A stretch of 36,747 bases of DNA from positions 1 through 36,747 of the forward strand of contig CAIKLM010000049.1 in assembly GCA_903828235.1 (NCBI GenBank), read 5' to 3'. Origin of the DNA: an uncultured beta proteobacterium (GTDB lineage Bacteria > Pseudomonadota > Gammaproteobacteria > Burkholderiales > Burkholderiaceae_C). The notes under the pieces were generated by a model. The model saw only the letters and a list, made by a program, of their open reading frames with translations. It was not told the DNA's origin and did no database searches. Each line of letters opens with the position of its first letter. Within the stretch, counting starts at the first letter, position 1. A program made the position numbers and the translations under genes. Positions 1-8,097 of the stretch are shown in pieces.

Positions 1-1156
1 CGCCGGCCCACAGCCAGCGGCGGCGCGCCGGCGCGGCGGCGTCACGCGCGCGCGAGCGGGTCGGAGGGGGCGGGGAGGGTACGGCGGCCTCGGCCTCGTG
101 CGCGGACAGCCAGCTGCGCAGCTCCAGGGCCATGCCCAGCGCGTTGGGGTAGCGCTGCTCGGGGTCGCGCGCCATCGCCTTGGCGGCGATCAGCGACAGC
201 GCCTTGGGCACCTCGGGCCGCAGCTCGTGGGCCGGCGCCGGGTGGTGGGTGAGGATGGCGGTGCTGATCTGCTCGATCGAGTCGCCCGCGAACGCGCGGC
301 GGCCGGCCAGCAGCTCGTAGAACACGACGCCCAGCGCGTGGATGTCGGTGCGGGCATCGACCTCGCGGCCCTCGAGCTGCTCGGGCGTCAGGTAGTGCGG
401 CGAGCCCATCACGAAGCCTTCCAGGTGCGACTGCGGCCGCCCATGGGTCACGCGCGCGATGCCGAAGTCCAGCACCTTGGGCTTGTCGCGCCGGCACAGG
501 AAAATGTTGGCCGGCTTGATGTCGCAGTGGATGACGCCGCGCGCGTGCGCGTAGGCCAGCGCCTCGGCCACGCGGCGCACCAGCAGCGCCGACTGGGCCG
601 GCGTGGGCTGCCAGCCGGCGGCCAGCGCGTGCCGCAGGTCGCGGCCGTGCAGCCGTTCCATCGCGATGTACACGCCGTGCGCCGACAGCCCGGCGTCGTG
701 GATGGTGACGATGTGCGGGTGGTTGAGGCTGGCGACCGCGCGCGCCTCGTTGAGGAACAGGCCGTCCAGGGCCACGCGCTCGCGCGGGTCGGTCTGGAAC
801 TGCAGCGTCTTCACCGCCACCACGCGCGACAGCAGCGGGTCCCAGGCCTCGTGCACCTGGCCCAGGCCGCCGCTGCCGAGCGGCCCCTTCAGCGCATAGC
901 GCCCGATCTGGGCCGTGGTGGGGCGCTGCGAGGCCGGCAGCCGGGCCTCGAGATCGGCGGGCGCGGGCTGGCTGTCCAGCAGGCCGGAGTCGGGCCCCAG
1001 GGCTTGCGAGTCGGCGGCCGTCGGACCGGCGGCATCGGAGGCACCGGGCCGGGCGTCGTCGGCCCCCGCCGGCAGCGATGCCACGGTGGATGCGAATGCG
1101 TCGTCGGCGTTGCCGGCCGCGCCGGCAGACGACTTCTGGAACAGGTTGATGCCCAC
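1..1156 (-). CDS. Serine/threonine protein kinase (C-terminus beyond window)
   Basis: This is a Hanks-type (PknB-like) protein kinase that phosphorylates Ser/Thr on unknown targets. From the GTG at 1156 the frame stays open to the window edge, so the C-terminus is missing. Residues 1-80 are a low-complexity Ala/Asp/Pro/Ser-rich leader. The kinase domain starts near residue 87 with a Gly-rich loop (GPLGSGGLGQV, 91-101). The catalytic Lys is K116 in VAVK. The catalytic loop is HCDIKPAN (D212, N217), with Cys in place of the usual Arg of HRD, so it is not an RD kinase. DFG has D230, and the activation segment ends in TPEQ. After the domain there is a Pro/Arg-rich linker and then RRRWLWAG, which looks like the lead-in to a membrane helix, as in many bacterial receptor-like kinases. 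The start is a choice: GTG has AGG seven bases upstream, but the frame is open further upstream. Kinase assignment is secure; start and topology are inferred. Confidence 0.88.
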   Translation of the reverse strand, partial: MGINLFQKSSAGAAGNADDAFASTVASLPAGADDARPGASDAAGPTAADSQALGPDSGLLDSQPAPADLEARLPASQRPTTAQIGRYALKGPLGSGGLGQVHEAWDPLLSRVVAVKTLQFQTDPRERVALDGLFLNEARAVASLNHPHIVTIHDAGLSAHGVYIAMERLHGRDLRHALAAGWQPTPAQSALLVRRVAEALAYAHARGVIHCDIKPANIFLCRRDKPKVLDFGIARVTHGRPQSHLEGFVMGSPHYLTPEQLEGREVDARTDIHALGVVFYELLAGRRAFAGDSIEQISTAILTHHPAPAHELRPEVPKALSLIAAKAMARDPEQRYPNALGMALELRSWLSAHEAEAAVPSPPPPTRSRARDAAAPARRRWLWAG

Positions 1157-1166
1157 GTTGCCTGCG

Positions 1167-1229
1167 ACTGTAAGCGGCTGTGCGCGCCGCGCAGGCCGGG
1201 AAAAGGCGCCGCCAATGCCCACAATTGGC
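1167..1229 (-). promoter_or_regulatory. Possible kinase promoter -10 and upstream inverted repeat
   Basis: On the minus strand TACAGT (1172-1167) lies 10 bases before the GTG of the kinase. Further upstream is a perfect inverted repeat, GCCAAT-N7-ATTGGC (1211-1229), which could be an operator or a small RNA hairpin. No good -35 is visible, so the promoter call is weak. Confidence 0.25.
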
Positions 1230-1292
1230 ACCGGAAGGTGGCCCCTTGGCGAGCGGTCGTATCGACCGTGAGCAGGTGTTTCGGCGTGCGCG

Positions 1293-2504
1293 TCAGCCCA
1301 GCTCGCGCGCCAGCCGAGCCAGCGCCGCGTCGAGCTGTTCCAGGCTGCTGGCGAAACTCAGCCGGGCGTAGCGCTCGGCGGCGTGGGGGCCGAAGTCGCG
1401 GCCCGGCGTCAGGGCCACGTGGGCGTCGTTCATCATGCGCTGGCAGAAATCCCAGCTGCTGCGGTCGTGCCGCGTGCAGTCGAACCAGGCGTAGAAGGCG
1501 CCGTCGGGCACCACGGGCACCGGCAGGCCCAGGGCCTCGAGCGCCGGCACGACGTGGTCGCGGCGGCGCCGGAACTCGCCGCGGCGGCGCTCGAACTCGG
1601 CCAGCGAGGCCGGCTCGAAGCAGGCCAGCGCCGCGTGCTGCGCCAGCGTGCTCGGGCAGATGTAGAGGTTCTGCGCCAGCCGCTCCACCGGCCCCACCAG
1701 CCACGGCGGCAGCACCAGCCAGCCCAGGCGCCAGCCGGTCATGCCGAAGTACTTGCTGAAGCTGTTGATGCTGACGACGTGGTCGGCCAGCCCCGCGCCC
1801 GGCAGCGCCAGCGCGGTCTGCCCGAAGCGTTCGTCGTAGCTCAGGCCGAGGTAGATCTCGTCGACCAGCGTGATGCCGCCGCGCGCCGCCACGGCCTGCG
1901 CGATGGCGGCCATCTCGGCCGGTGCGACCGAGGTGCCCGTGGGGTTGCCCGGGCTGGCCAGCAGCACGCCGCGGGTGGCCGCCGTCCAGGCCGCCTGCAC
2001 GCTGGCGGCGTCGGGCTGGAAGCGGGCCTCGGGGCCGGCCGGCAGCAGCCGCGGCGTGGCGCCCGTGGCGGCCACGAAGTGGCGGTTGCAGGGGTAGCTG
2101 GGGTCGGCCATCAGCACCTCGTCGCCGGGCTCGAACAGCGCCAGGCACACCAGCTGCAACGCCGCCGAGGCGCCGGCCGTCACGACGATGCGCCCGGGGT
2201 CGACGTCGACGCCGAAGCGCTGCGCGTACCAGCCCGAGATCGCCTCGCGCAGCGCCTGCAGCCCGGTGGCCTGGGTGTACTGCGTGCGGCCCGCGGCCAG
2301 CGCCGCGGCGGCGGCGGCCTGCACCGCTGGCGCGGCGGTGAAGTCGGGCTCGCCGATGTTCAGGAAGATCATCGGCTCGCCGCCCCGGGCGGGGTCGCAG
2401 GCCGGCGAGGCGGCGATGCGCGACGCCGCCTTGGCCAGCTCCATCACGTAGAAGGGCTCGATGTGATCGAGCCGGCCGGCCAGGCGCGCGGGGGTCGGGG
2501 CCAC
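1293..2504 (-). CDS. Class I/II pyridoxal-phosphate aminotransferase
   Basis: A fold-type I PLP enzyme of the aspartate aminotransferase family, 403 aa, cytosolic, moving amino groups between an amino acid and a 2-oxo acid; the substrate cannot be told from the sequence. Visible motifs: NIGEPDF near residue 50 (substrate carboxylate region), SPGNPTG (184-190, cofactor Asn), D215/Y218 (pyridine ring contacts), the Schiff-base lysine K251 in SFSKYFGMTGWRLGW, and a C-terminal RLSF segment with the usual substrate-binding Arg. The GTG at 2504 keeps the family's N-terminal stretch RLDHIEPFYVMEL, which an internal ATG would lose. It starts 10 bases after the nusB stop, so it is the last gene of the ribB-ribH-nusB unit. 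An aminotransferase at this spot is a familiar arrangement in Burkholderiales, though no functional link to riboflavin is known to me. Confidence 0.9.
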   Translation of the reverse strand: MAPTPARLAGRLDHIEPFYVMELAKAASRIAASPACDPARGGEPMIFLNIGEPDFTAAPAVQAAAAAALAAGRTQYTQATGLQALREAISGWYAQRFGVDVDPGRIVVTAGASAALQLVCLALFEPGDEVLMADPSYPCNRHFVAATGATPRLLPAGPEARFQPDAASVQAAWTAATRGVLLASPGNPTGTSVAPAEMAAIAQAVAARGGITLVDEIYLGLSYDERFGQTALALPGAGLADHVVSINSFSKYFGMTGWRLGWLVLPPWLVGPVERLAQNLYICPSTLAQHAALACFEPASLAEFERRRGEFRRRRDHVVPALEALGLPVPVVPDGAFYAWFDCTRHDRSSWDFCQRMMNDAHVALTPGRDFGPHAAERYARLSFASSLEQLDAALARLARELG

Positions 2505-2514
2505 GGCGGCTGGG

Positions 2515-3033
2515 TCAGCCCGCCCGCCGGCCGCGGCCGGCGGCGGCCTCGTCGGGGCGCAGCTGCCCGGCGCACTTGTCGAGCACGCCGTTGACGTACT
2601 TGTGGCCGTCGGTGCCGCCGAAGGCCTTGGCCAGCTCGACGGCCTCGTTGATGGCCACGCGGTAGGGAATCTCGGCGCAGCGCGACAGCTCGAAGCAGCC
2701 GATCAGCAGCGCCGCATGCTCCACCGGCGACAGCATCGAGGTCTTGCGGTCGACGTGGCGGGCCAGCACGGCGTCGAGCGCGGCCGACTCCTCGATGCAG
2801 CCGTGCAGCAGCGCGTCGAAGTGGGCGCGGTCGCACTTGTCGAAGTGCTCGAGCTGCGCGACGTTGGCCTCGATCTCGCGCACGGGAGCGCCGGCCACCA
2901 GCCACTGGTACAGGCCCTGCAGCGCGAACTCGCGCGCGCGGCGGCGGGCCGACTTGGGCGCGGCCCGGCGCTGCGGGGTCGAAGCCGGGGCCGGGGCCGC
3001 CGGCGCGACCGCGGGCGTGTCGGCCGGGCTCAC
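2515..3033 (-). CDS. nusB: Transcription antitermination factor NusB
   Basis: NusB binds boxA RNA together with NusE (ribosomal protein S10) to prevent premature termination of rRNA operons. The protein is 172 aa. After an Ala/Pro-rich N-terminal tail of about 25 residues come the family hallmarks: [17 protein letters not shown] (RNA-binding helix), then helices with [12 protein letters not shown], and the C-terminal signature [32 protein letters not shown]. The frame is open upstream to 3207, but the GTG at 3033 is the sensible start: it overlaps the ribH stop in a GTGA arrangement, and translation further upstream would run through ribH out of frame. ribH-nusB coupling is standard in proteobacteria. 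The Ala/Pro-rich tail is longer than in E. coli NusB. Confidence 0.95.
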   Translation of the reverse strand: MSPADTPAVAPAAPAPASTPQRRAAPKSARRRAREFALQGLYQWLVAGAPVREIEANVAQLEHFDKCDRAHFDALLHGCIEESAALDAVLARHVDRKTSMLSPVEHAALLIGCFELSRCAEIPYRVAINEAVELAKAFGGTDGHKYVNGVLDKCAGQLRPDEAAAGRGRRAG

Positions 3034-3494
3034 GACAGGTCTTCCAGCAGGTTGGCCATCTCCACCGCCACGCGCGCGGCGTCGCGGCCCTTGTCTTCGG
3101 CGCGGGCCCAGGCCTGGGCCTCGTTCTCGACCGTGAGGATGGCGTTGGCCACAGGCACCTGGTGGTCGAGCGCGACCCGCGTGACGCCGGCCGCGCTTTC
3201 GTTGCACACCAGTTCGAAGTGGTAGGTCTCGCCGCGGATGACGCAGCCCAGCGCCACGAGGGCGTCGAACTCGCCGCTGTCGGCCATGGCCTTCAGGGCC
3301 ACCGGAATCTCGAGCGCGCCGGGCACGCTGACGTGGCGGATGTCGGCCTCGTCGACGTCCAGCCGCTCGAGCTCGGACAGGCAGGCCTGGGCGAGCTTGC
3401 TCGTGATGGCGTCGTTGAAGCGGGCGCGCACGATGCCGATGCTCAGGCCCTCGCCGACGAGCTCGGCGGCCTGGCCCTGGTCAGCGCCCTGCAT
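3030..3494 (-). CDS. ribH: 6,7-dimethyl-8-ribityllumazine synthase
   Basis: RibH condenses 5-amino-6-ribitylaminouracil with 3,4-dihydroxy-2-butanone 4-phosphate (made by the RibB encoded just upstream) to give the lumazine precursor of riboflavin. It is 154 aa, the normal size for this capsid- or pentamer-forming family. Motifs are intact: RFNDAIT near residue 25, the phosphate and substrate loop [10 protein letters not shown] near 58, and [14 protein letters not shown] with the catalytic His near residue 92. The stop overlaps the nusB start by four bases, and the start is 57 bases after the ribB stop with no terminator between. The ORF is complete and typical. Confidence 0.96.
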   Translation of the reverse strand: MQGADQGQAAELVGEGLSIGIVRARFNDAITSKLAQACLSELERLDVDEADIRHVSVPGALEIPVALKAMADSGEFDALVALGCVIRGETYHFELVCNESAAGVTRVALDHQVPVANAILTVENEAQAWARAEDKGRDAARVAVEMANLLEDLS

Positions 3495-3551
3495 GGAGGC
3501 GGGGCCGGCGTGCGGCGGCGGTGGGGGAGTGGGTCATGGTGGGATACGGGT

Positions 3552-4649
3552 TCAGGTGCCGGCGGCGACGAAGCCGGTGATCTCGAGGCCGTAGCCGGCC
3601 ATGCTGGGCATGCGGCGCGGGCTGCCGAGCAGCCGCATGCGGCGCACGCCGAGCTCGCGCAGGATCTGGGCGCCCACGCCGTAGGTGCGCAGGTCCATCT
3701 GCGCCCGGGGCGGCGGCGGGGCGGGGCTGTCGGCCAGCAGGGCGGGCAGCAGGGCGCGCGCGTCGGTGCTGGCGTTGAGCAGCACGGCCACGCCGGCGGG
3801 CGAGCGCTGCAGCGCCTGCAGCGCCTGCGCCAGCGGCCAGGAGTGGCCGCCGCCGCGCGCGTCGAGCAGGTCCAGCGCGGTGAAGGGCTCGTGCACGCGC
3901 ACCAGCACCTCGTCGGCGGGCTGCCAGCGGCCGTGGCGCAGCGCCAGGTGCAGGCCGCCGCCCTTGTCGCGGAAGGCGCGGCACTCGAACTCGCCGTGCG
4001 GCGTGCTCAGGCTGCGCGTGCCCAGGGGCTCGATCAGCGTCTCGTTGCGGCTGCGGTAGCCGATGAGATCGGCGATGGTGCCGATCTTCAGGCCGTGCTG
4101 GCGCGCGAACAGCTCCAGGTCGGGCAGGCGCGCCATGGTGCCGTCTTCGTTCATCACCTCGCAGATCACGGCGGCGGGCGACAGGCCGGCCATGGCCGCG
4201 AGGTCGCAGCCGGCCTCGGTGTGGCCGGCGCGCATGAGCACGCCGCCATCCTGCGCCTGCAGCGGGAAGATGTGGCCCGGCTGCACCAGGTCGGAGGGCT
4301 TGGCGTCGCGCGCCACGGCGGCCTGCACGGTGCGGGCGCGGTCGGCGGCGCTGATGCCGGTGGTCACGCCCGTGGCGGCCTCGATCGACACCGTGAAGGC
4401 GGTGCCGTGCTGGGTGCCGTTGCGCGTGGTCATGGGCGGCAGCTGCAGGCGTTCGCAGCGCTCGCGCGTGAGCGTCAGGCAGATCAGGCCGCGCGCGTGG
4501 CGCGCCATGAAGTTGATGGCCTCGGGCGTGACGTGCTCGGCGGCGAGCACGAGGTCGCCTTCGTTTTCGCGGTCTTCCTCGTCGACGAGGATCACCATGC
4601 GGCCGGCCGCCAGCTCGGCGACCAGCTCGGGGACGGGAGCGATGGGCAT
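3552..4649 (-). CDS. ribB: 3,4-dihydroxy-2-butanone 4-phosphate synthase with degenerate GTP cyclohydrolase II domain (RibBX type)
   Basis: The N-terminal half (about residues 1-205 of 365) is a complete DHBP synthase, turning ribulose 5-phosphate into the four-carbon riboflavin precursor. It has the acidic loop [10 protein letters not shown] (23-32), [12 protein letters not shown], and HTEAGCDL. The C-terminal half aligns by position with GTP cyclohydrolase [15 protein letters not shown] sits where the RVHSEC segment should be, and a [13 protein letters not shown] segment is conserved. However, the three zinc-binding cysteines and the GRGIGL-type substrate loop are missing, so this half should not hydrolyse GTP. 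Such hybrids are known in proteobacteria and have been called RibBX. The frame opens at 4682, but ATG 4649 gives the family N-terminus ([10 protein letters not shown]) and follows a TAGAAT box. A separate ribA would have to exist elsewhere. Confidence 0.93.
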   Translation of the reverse strand: MPIAPVPELVAELAAGRMVILVDEEDRENEGDLVLAAEHVTPEAINFMARHARGLICLTLTRERCERLQLPPMTTRNGTQHGTAFTVSIEAATGVTTGISAADRARTVQAAVARDAKPSDLVQPGHIFPLQAQDGGVLMRAGHTEAGCDLAAMAGLSPAAVICEVMNEDGTMARLPDLELFARQHGLKIGTIADLIGYRSRNETLIEPLGTRSLSTPHGEFECRAFRDKGGGLHLALRHGRWQPADEVLVRVHEPFTALDLLDARGGGHSWPLAQALQALQRSPAGVAVLLNASTDARALLPALLADSPAPPPPRAQMDLRTYGVGAQILRELGVRRMRLLGSPRRMPSMAGYGLEITGFVAAGT

Positions 4650-4654
4650 GCGGG

Positions 4655-4660
4655 ATTCTA
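4655..4660 (-). promoter_or_regulatory. -10-like element TAGAAT in front of ribB
   Basis: TAGAAT on the minus strand ends five bases before the ribB ATG (4649). With standard spacing, transcription would start at or next to the A of ATG, i.e. a leaderless message. The only 78-base gap between ribB and the preceding gene leaves no room for an FMN riboswitch. No convincing -35 is seen. Confidence 0.4.
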
Positions 4661-4678
4661 GGCGGGGCGCCCAAAGCA

Positions 4679-4703
4679 CCACGGCGGCCAGAGGCCGCCG
4701 TGG
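4679..4703 (-). terminator. Terminator-like hairpin after the PEP-CTERM gene
   Basis: A perfect 11-base-pair inverted repeat, CCACGGCGGCC-N3-GGCCGCCGTGG, lies 24 bases beyond the stop of the PEP-CTERM gene and 30 bases before ribB. On the minus strand it is followed by TGCTTT, a very short T run. It probably separates the PEP-CTERM transcript from ribB, which has its own -10-like box. Confidence 0.6.
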
Positions 4704-4727
4704 ATGGGGTGGGCGCGACGCGGGGCG

Positions 4728-5525
4728 TCAGCGACGACGGCGCACCAGGGCCAGGCCGCCGAGGGCGGCGCCGACGAGGGCGAGGCTGCCGGGGAGGGGG
4801 GTCGGGTTCGGGCCGCTGGGGGCGGCGACGACGGTGAACATGTCGAAGCCGAAGATGTCGGCCGTGGATCCGCCGCTGCTGATGAAGCGCACCGACTTGA
4901 AGTACTCGGTAGCCAGGGACGTCGACACGCCGAAGAAGAGCACTGACCCGGATGCCTGATCGTTGAATAGGGGGTCGCCGTCCGGCACGACGCCGGCACC
5001 GCCGGGCTGGATCGTGATCGTGCTGTTGTCCATCAGCGTCAGTTCCAGCGACAGCAGGCCGCCATGGTCGCCGACATCGGTCGCGAAGAACCCGAAGCTC
5101 TGGACTGCCTTGTCGAAGTCCAGCTTGAAACTGGACGACCCGCTGGTCGGGGCGGTCGCTTCCCAATACCGGGTGCCCTGCGGCGAGGGATCCGGGTCAA
5201 TGACCCCCGAAACGCTGTACCTCCCGAAGTTCGACTGTCCGACCGGGTTGGATAGGACCTGGCCAGCACCGGAAAGCGTAGCTGCCACCCCGCCCAGGTT
5301 GATGGTCAGTGACGTGGCGCCGACAGTGGCCGCCTCGAAGTCGTAGAAGCTGGGCGTCCCGGAGCCGACGAACATGTCACGGGCAGTGACTGCCTCCGGG
5401 TAGAACGTCAGCGGGAAGTTGGCGGAGACGTTCTTGTTTTGTCCGAACGTGGTCGTGAAAGCCGCGCACGCCATGCCCGACCAGGCGGTGATGGCGGCCG
5501 CTGCGAGGAGGTTCTTGATGTTCAA
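4728..5525 (-). CDS. PEP-CTERM sorting domain surface protein
   Basis: A secreted protein of unknown function, 265 aa. The start is a TTG at 5525, supported by GGAG six bases upstream and because it begins directly with a signal peptide ([21 protein letters not shown]). The mature part is rich in Ser, Thr, Gly and Phe and looks like a beta-sandwich. The C-terminus is a textbook PEP-CTERM tripartite tag: PTPLPGS motif, hydrophobic helix ([14 protein letters not shown]), then RRRR. Such proteins are exported by Sec, cut by an exosortase (EpsH/XrtA type) and placed at the cell surface or in the exopolysaccharide matrix. Base composition is visibly less GC-rich than in the flanking rib genes, suggesting later arrival. 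It sits between ribD and ribB where ribE is normally found. The 203 bases upstream hold a short hairpin (CCCCG-N4-CGGGG, 5670-5683) but no clear promoter. Confidence 0.88.
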   Translation of the reverse strand: MNIKNLLAAAAITAWSGMACAAFTTTFGQNKNVSANFPLTFYPEAVTARDMFVGSGTPSFYDFEAATVGATSLTINLGGVAATLSGAGQVLSNPVGQSNFGRYSVSGVIDPDPSPQGTRYWEATAPTSGSSSFKLDFDKAVQSFGFFATDVGDHGGLLSLELTLMDNSTITIQPGGAGVVPDGDPLFNDQASGSVLFFGVSTSLATEYFKSVRFISSGGSTADIFGFDMFTVVAAPSGPNPTPLPGSLALVGAALGGLALVRRRR

Positions 5526-5728
5526 TTCGGACTCCGATCTGTTCCGGGGGAGTGGCTGGGAGGCCCCTGTTGGAAAACATATCAGCAGGTTTCGTGCCCG
5601 AATCTGCTGGATGCTTCCAAGTCGCTGTCTGCGTTGGGATTTTCGTCCAAGGGGCCTGGGTGAGGCCATCCCCGGAGTCGGGGTCTGTAAAGCCGGGCGA
5701 CAGTCGGCGCCGGGTCTGACCGCCTGCA

Positions 5729-6904
5729 TCAGGCGGCAGGGGCTGTCACCACGGGCCTAAGCCTGAGCCTGAGGTCATCGCCCAGGACCGTGCTGTCGAG
5801 GAAACGCCACGAAGGCCTGTCGCCCAGGGCCGCGACGCCGGGCTGGACCGGCCAGTCGGCGATCGGACGACCCGAGCCCAGGAACCTGGGCGCCACGTAC
5901 AGCAGGCACTCGTCGACCCAGCCGCCGGCCAGCAGCGCGCCGTTCAGCGTGGCCCCGGCTTCCACGTGCAGTTCGTTGACGCCGCGGGCGGCGAGCATCG
6001 CGAGCAGGCCGTCCAGCGGCACTCTTCCGGCCGGATGGCCCAGCTCGACGACCTCGGCCCCGGCGGCGCGCAGCCTCGCGCCTGCGTCCCTGGCAGGGCC
6101 AACCCCCACCACCAGGGCGCGGCCCGGGGCCTCGAGCAGGCGGGCCGACGGCGGCGTGCGCCAGCGAGAGTCGAGCACGAGGCGCAAGGGCTGGGCCGGC
6201 GTTTCGACCAGGCGCACGTCCAGGCGGGGGTCGTCGGCCAGCACCGTGCCCACGCCGGTGAGCACCGCGCTGGCGCGGCGCCGCCACGCGTGCCCGTCGC
6301 AGCGGGCGGCTTCGCCGGTGATCCACTGGCTCCGCCCGTCGGGCAAGGCGGTGCAGCCGTCCACAGAGGCGGCCACCTTCAGCCGCACCCAGGGCCGGCC
6401 GCGCTCCACCCGGGAGAAGAAGCCGATGTTGAGCTCGCGGCAGGCTTCGCGCTCGGCGCCGTCGGCCAGGTCAACCTGCACGCCGGCGGCGCGCAGGCGC
6501 TTGATGCCCGCGCCGTTGACCTGGGGGAAGGGATCGGGCGATCCGATGACCACCCGGGCGATGCCGGCCTCGACGAGGGCGTCGCAACACGGCGGCGTGC
6601 GGCCGTGGTGGGCACAGGGTTCCAGCGTGACCCAGGCCGTGGCACCGTGGGTGTGGGCGCCGCGTGCCGCCGCATCGCGCAGCGCCATCACCTCGGCGTG
6701 CGGGCCACCGGCCTGCTGCGTGGCGCCTTCGGCGAACACCTGGCCGTCGTCCAGCCCGATGACGCAGCCCACGCGCGGGTTGGGCTCCGTCAGCCCGAAG
6801 CTGGCTTCCGCCAGCCGTCGGGCCTGCTGCAGACGTTCGCGATCGAGGGGCCTGAGGCCCGGACAACGGGGTTCGTGGGTCAGCTGATCGGCTGGTGGGG
6901 CCAC
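5729..6904 (-). CDS. ribD: Bifunctional riboflavin deaminase/reductase RibD
   Basis: RibD carries out the second and third steps of the pyrimidine branch of riboflavin synthesis. The N-terminal deaminase removes an amino group from the pyrimidinone phosphate, and the C-terminal domain reduces the ribose with NADPH. Deaminase zinc motifs are complete: HAE (69-71) and PCAHHGRTPPC (C97, C106). The reductase part begins near residue 160 (RPWVRLKVAASVDG) and includes DPRLDVR, VEAGATLNGALL and the terminal beta strand, so both halves look active. The frame is open far upstream through pilV in another phase. The first plausible start is GTG 6904, 26 bases inside the end of pilV, giving 391 aa. There is no later in-frame ATG or GTG before the deaminase fold. 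ribD is thus likely translated from the pilin transcript. The start is moderately certain, the function highly so. Confidence 0.93.
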   Translation of the reverse strand: MAPPADQLTHEPRCPGLRPLDRERLQQARRLAEASFGLTEPNPRVGCVIGLDDGQVFAEGATQQAGGPHAEVMALRDAAARGAHTHGATAWVTLEPCAHHGRTPPCCDALVEAGIARVVIGSPDPFPQVNGAGIKRLRAAGVQVDLADGAEREACRELNIGFFSRVERGRPWVRLKVAASVDGCTALPDGRSQWITGEAARCDGHAWRRRASAVLTGVGTVLADDPRLDVRLVETPAQPLRLVLDSRWRTPPSARLLEAPGRALVVGVGPARDAGARLRAAGAEVVELGHPAGRVPLDGLLAMLAARGVNELHVEAGATLNGALLAGGWVDECLLYVAPRFLGSGRPIADWPVQPGVAALGDRPSWRFLDSTVLGDDLRLRLRPVVTAPAA

Positions 6905-8097
6905 GTGTTGCTCTCGATGGGCGTCAGAGTGTCTTCCGCGGGGCAACTGTAGGCCGTGGTGTTGTCGCCCGCGCTGATCACCAGGAAGTTCTTGTTCACC
7001 TGTGGCCCGTTGGCGCGTCGGTAGAAGTAGGGATGCCGGCTGTTGAAGTAGCCTTCCGTCTCGCCTGCCGGCAGGTCCGGGATCCCGCTGGACGCCGGCA
7101 GGACGTTGCGGTTGTCGGGTGTGTACCGGCACACCTTGTACTTGGTTGACGTGGCATCGGCCAAGGCACCGGACAGCGACAGTGTGCCGAACTCGACCCG
7201 GCCTGACCAGACACGTCCGGCCCCCGTCAAAGCGGTGGGCAGGGCGCAGTAGTAGGCGAAACGATCCGTTCCCACCTGCTCGACGGCACAGGTCTGCGTG
7301 GACGCCGGGGTAGGCTGGGTGACCTGCACCTGCATGGACAGGCTGACCACCAGGTCTGTGGGTGTTTCTGCCTCGACCGAGGTTGGCGCGCCGCCTGTCG
7401 CGAAGGCAACGAAGCCCGACAGCAGTTGTCGGTTGGTCAGTGTTGTGCATAACGGCGCGCACACGGTGATCAGCGCCGTGGTGTTGTCGAAGCGCCAGGT
7501 GACGCCGGTCAGGCCCGGCGGTGTGAAGGTGCTCGTTCCATCGCCGTTGTTCACCGCAGCCCGGGGAATCGCCGCGTTCCGCCCGTAGGGCTGTGCCAGG
7601 AAGGTCCGGTCGGTTCTCGTTGCGTGAAGCGCAGACAGTTCCGCTGGCAGGCCCGCGATGGCAGAGCTCAGTTCCACGCGCTGGTTGGGCGCCGATGCCG
7701 AACGGTCGGCCCAAGTGACGATCACGCGCACCTGACGCACAGGCGCCATCGCGTCGGAAGCGGCTGCGGCGGGTACCAGTGTTTCGAGGAAGAAGGTCGT
7801 GTTGGCGTTGCTGGCCGCAACCGACGCAGGCGCGGCCGTGATGATGTCTGCGAATGCGAACCTGCCAGGCGCTGAAGCCACCACGCTGTAGTTGCGCAGC
7901 CGTTCCAGTTCTTCCTGGGCGATGCGGACCGCCTCGGACCTTTGCCGCGAGATGTCTGCCCCCGCGCGCATGGTGCTCTGCATGCCCACCACCCCCAGCA
8001 TGCCGAAGGCCATCACCGCCAGCGCCACCAGGGCCTCGATGAGCGAGACGCCCGCGGCCCGCCGCCGCACGCGGACTTGATTCATCATGCGCTTCAT
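6880..8097 (-). CDS. pilV: Type IV pilus minor pilin PilV
   Basis: A minor pilin thought to be part of the tip or initiation complex of type IV pili, 405 aa. A short basic leader ends in G16, followed by the prepilin peptidase site VSLIEALVALAVMAFGMLGVVGMQS, with Glu5 of the mature protein (E21) and the long hydrophobic helix. The globular part contains paired cysteines (CAPLCTTL and later CAVEQ, YYCALP, CRYTP, CPAED) that may form disulfides. The ATG at 8097 overlaps the pilX stop as ATGA; upstream ATGs in frame exist but would lie inside pilX. Roughly twice the length of the Pseudomonas PilV, as in many Burkholderiales. Its 3' end overlaps the presumed ribD start. Confidence 0.85.
   Translation of the reverse strand: MKRMMNQVRVRRRAAGVSLIEALVALAVMAFGMLGVVGMQSTMRAGADISRQRSEAVRIAQEELERLRNYSVVASAPGRFAFADIITAAPASVAASNANTTFFLETLVPAAAASDAMAPVRQVRVIVTWADRSASAPNQRVELSSAIAGLPAELSALHATRTDRTFLAQPYGRNAAIPRAAVNNGDGTSTFTPPGLTGVTWRFDNTTALITVCAPLCTTLTNRQLLSGFVAFATGGAPTSVEAETPTDLVVSLSMQVQVTQPTPASTQTCAVEQVGTDRFAYYCALPTALTGAGRVWSGRVEFGTLSLSGALADATSTKYKVCRYTPDNRNVLPASSGIPDLPAGETEGYFNSRHPYFYRRANGPQVNKNFLVISAGDNTTAYSCPAEDTLTPIESNTWPHQPIS

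Noticed and set aside
4650..4727. FMN riboswitch upstream of ribB
   Set aside because: The gap is only 78 bases, largely occupied by a terminator-like stem, and lacks the conserved AGGGGC/GAAAUUCCC-type blocks.
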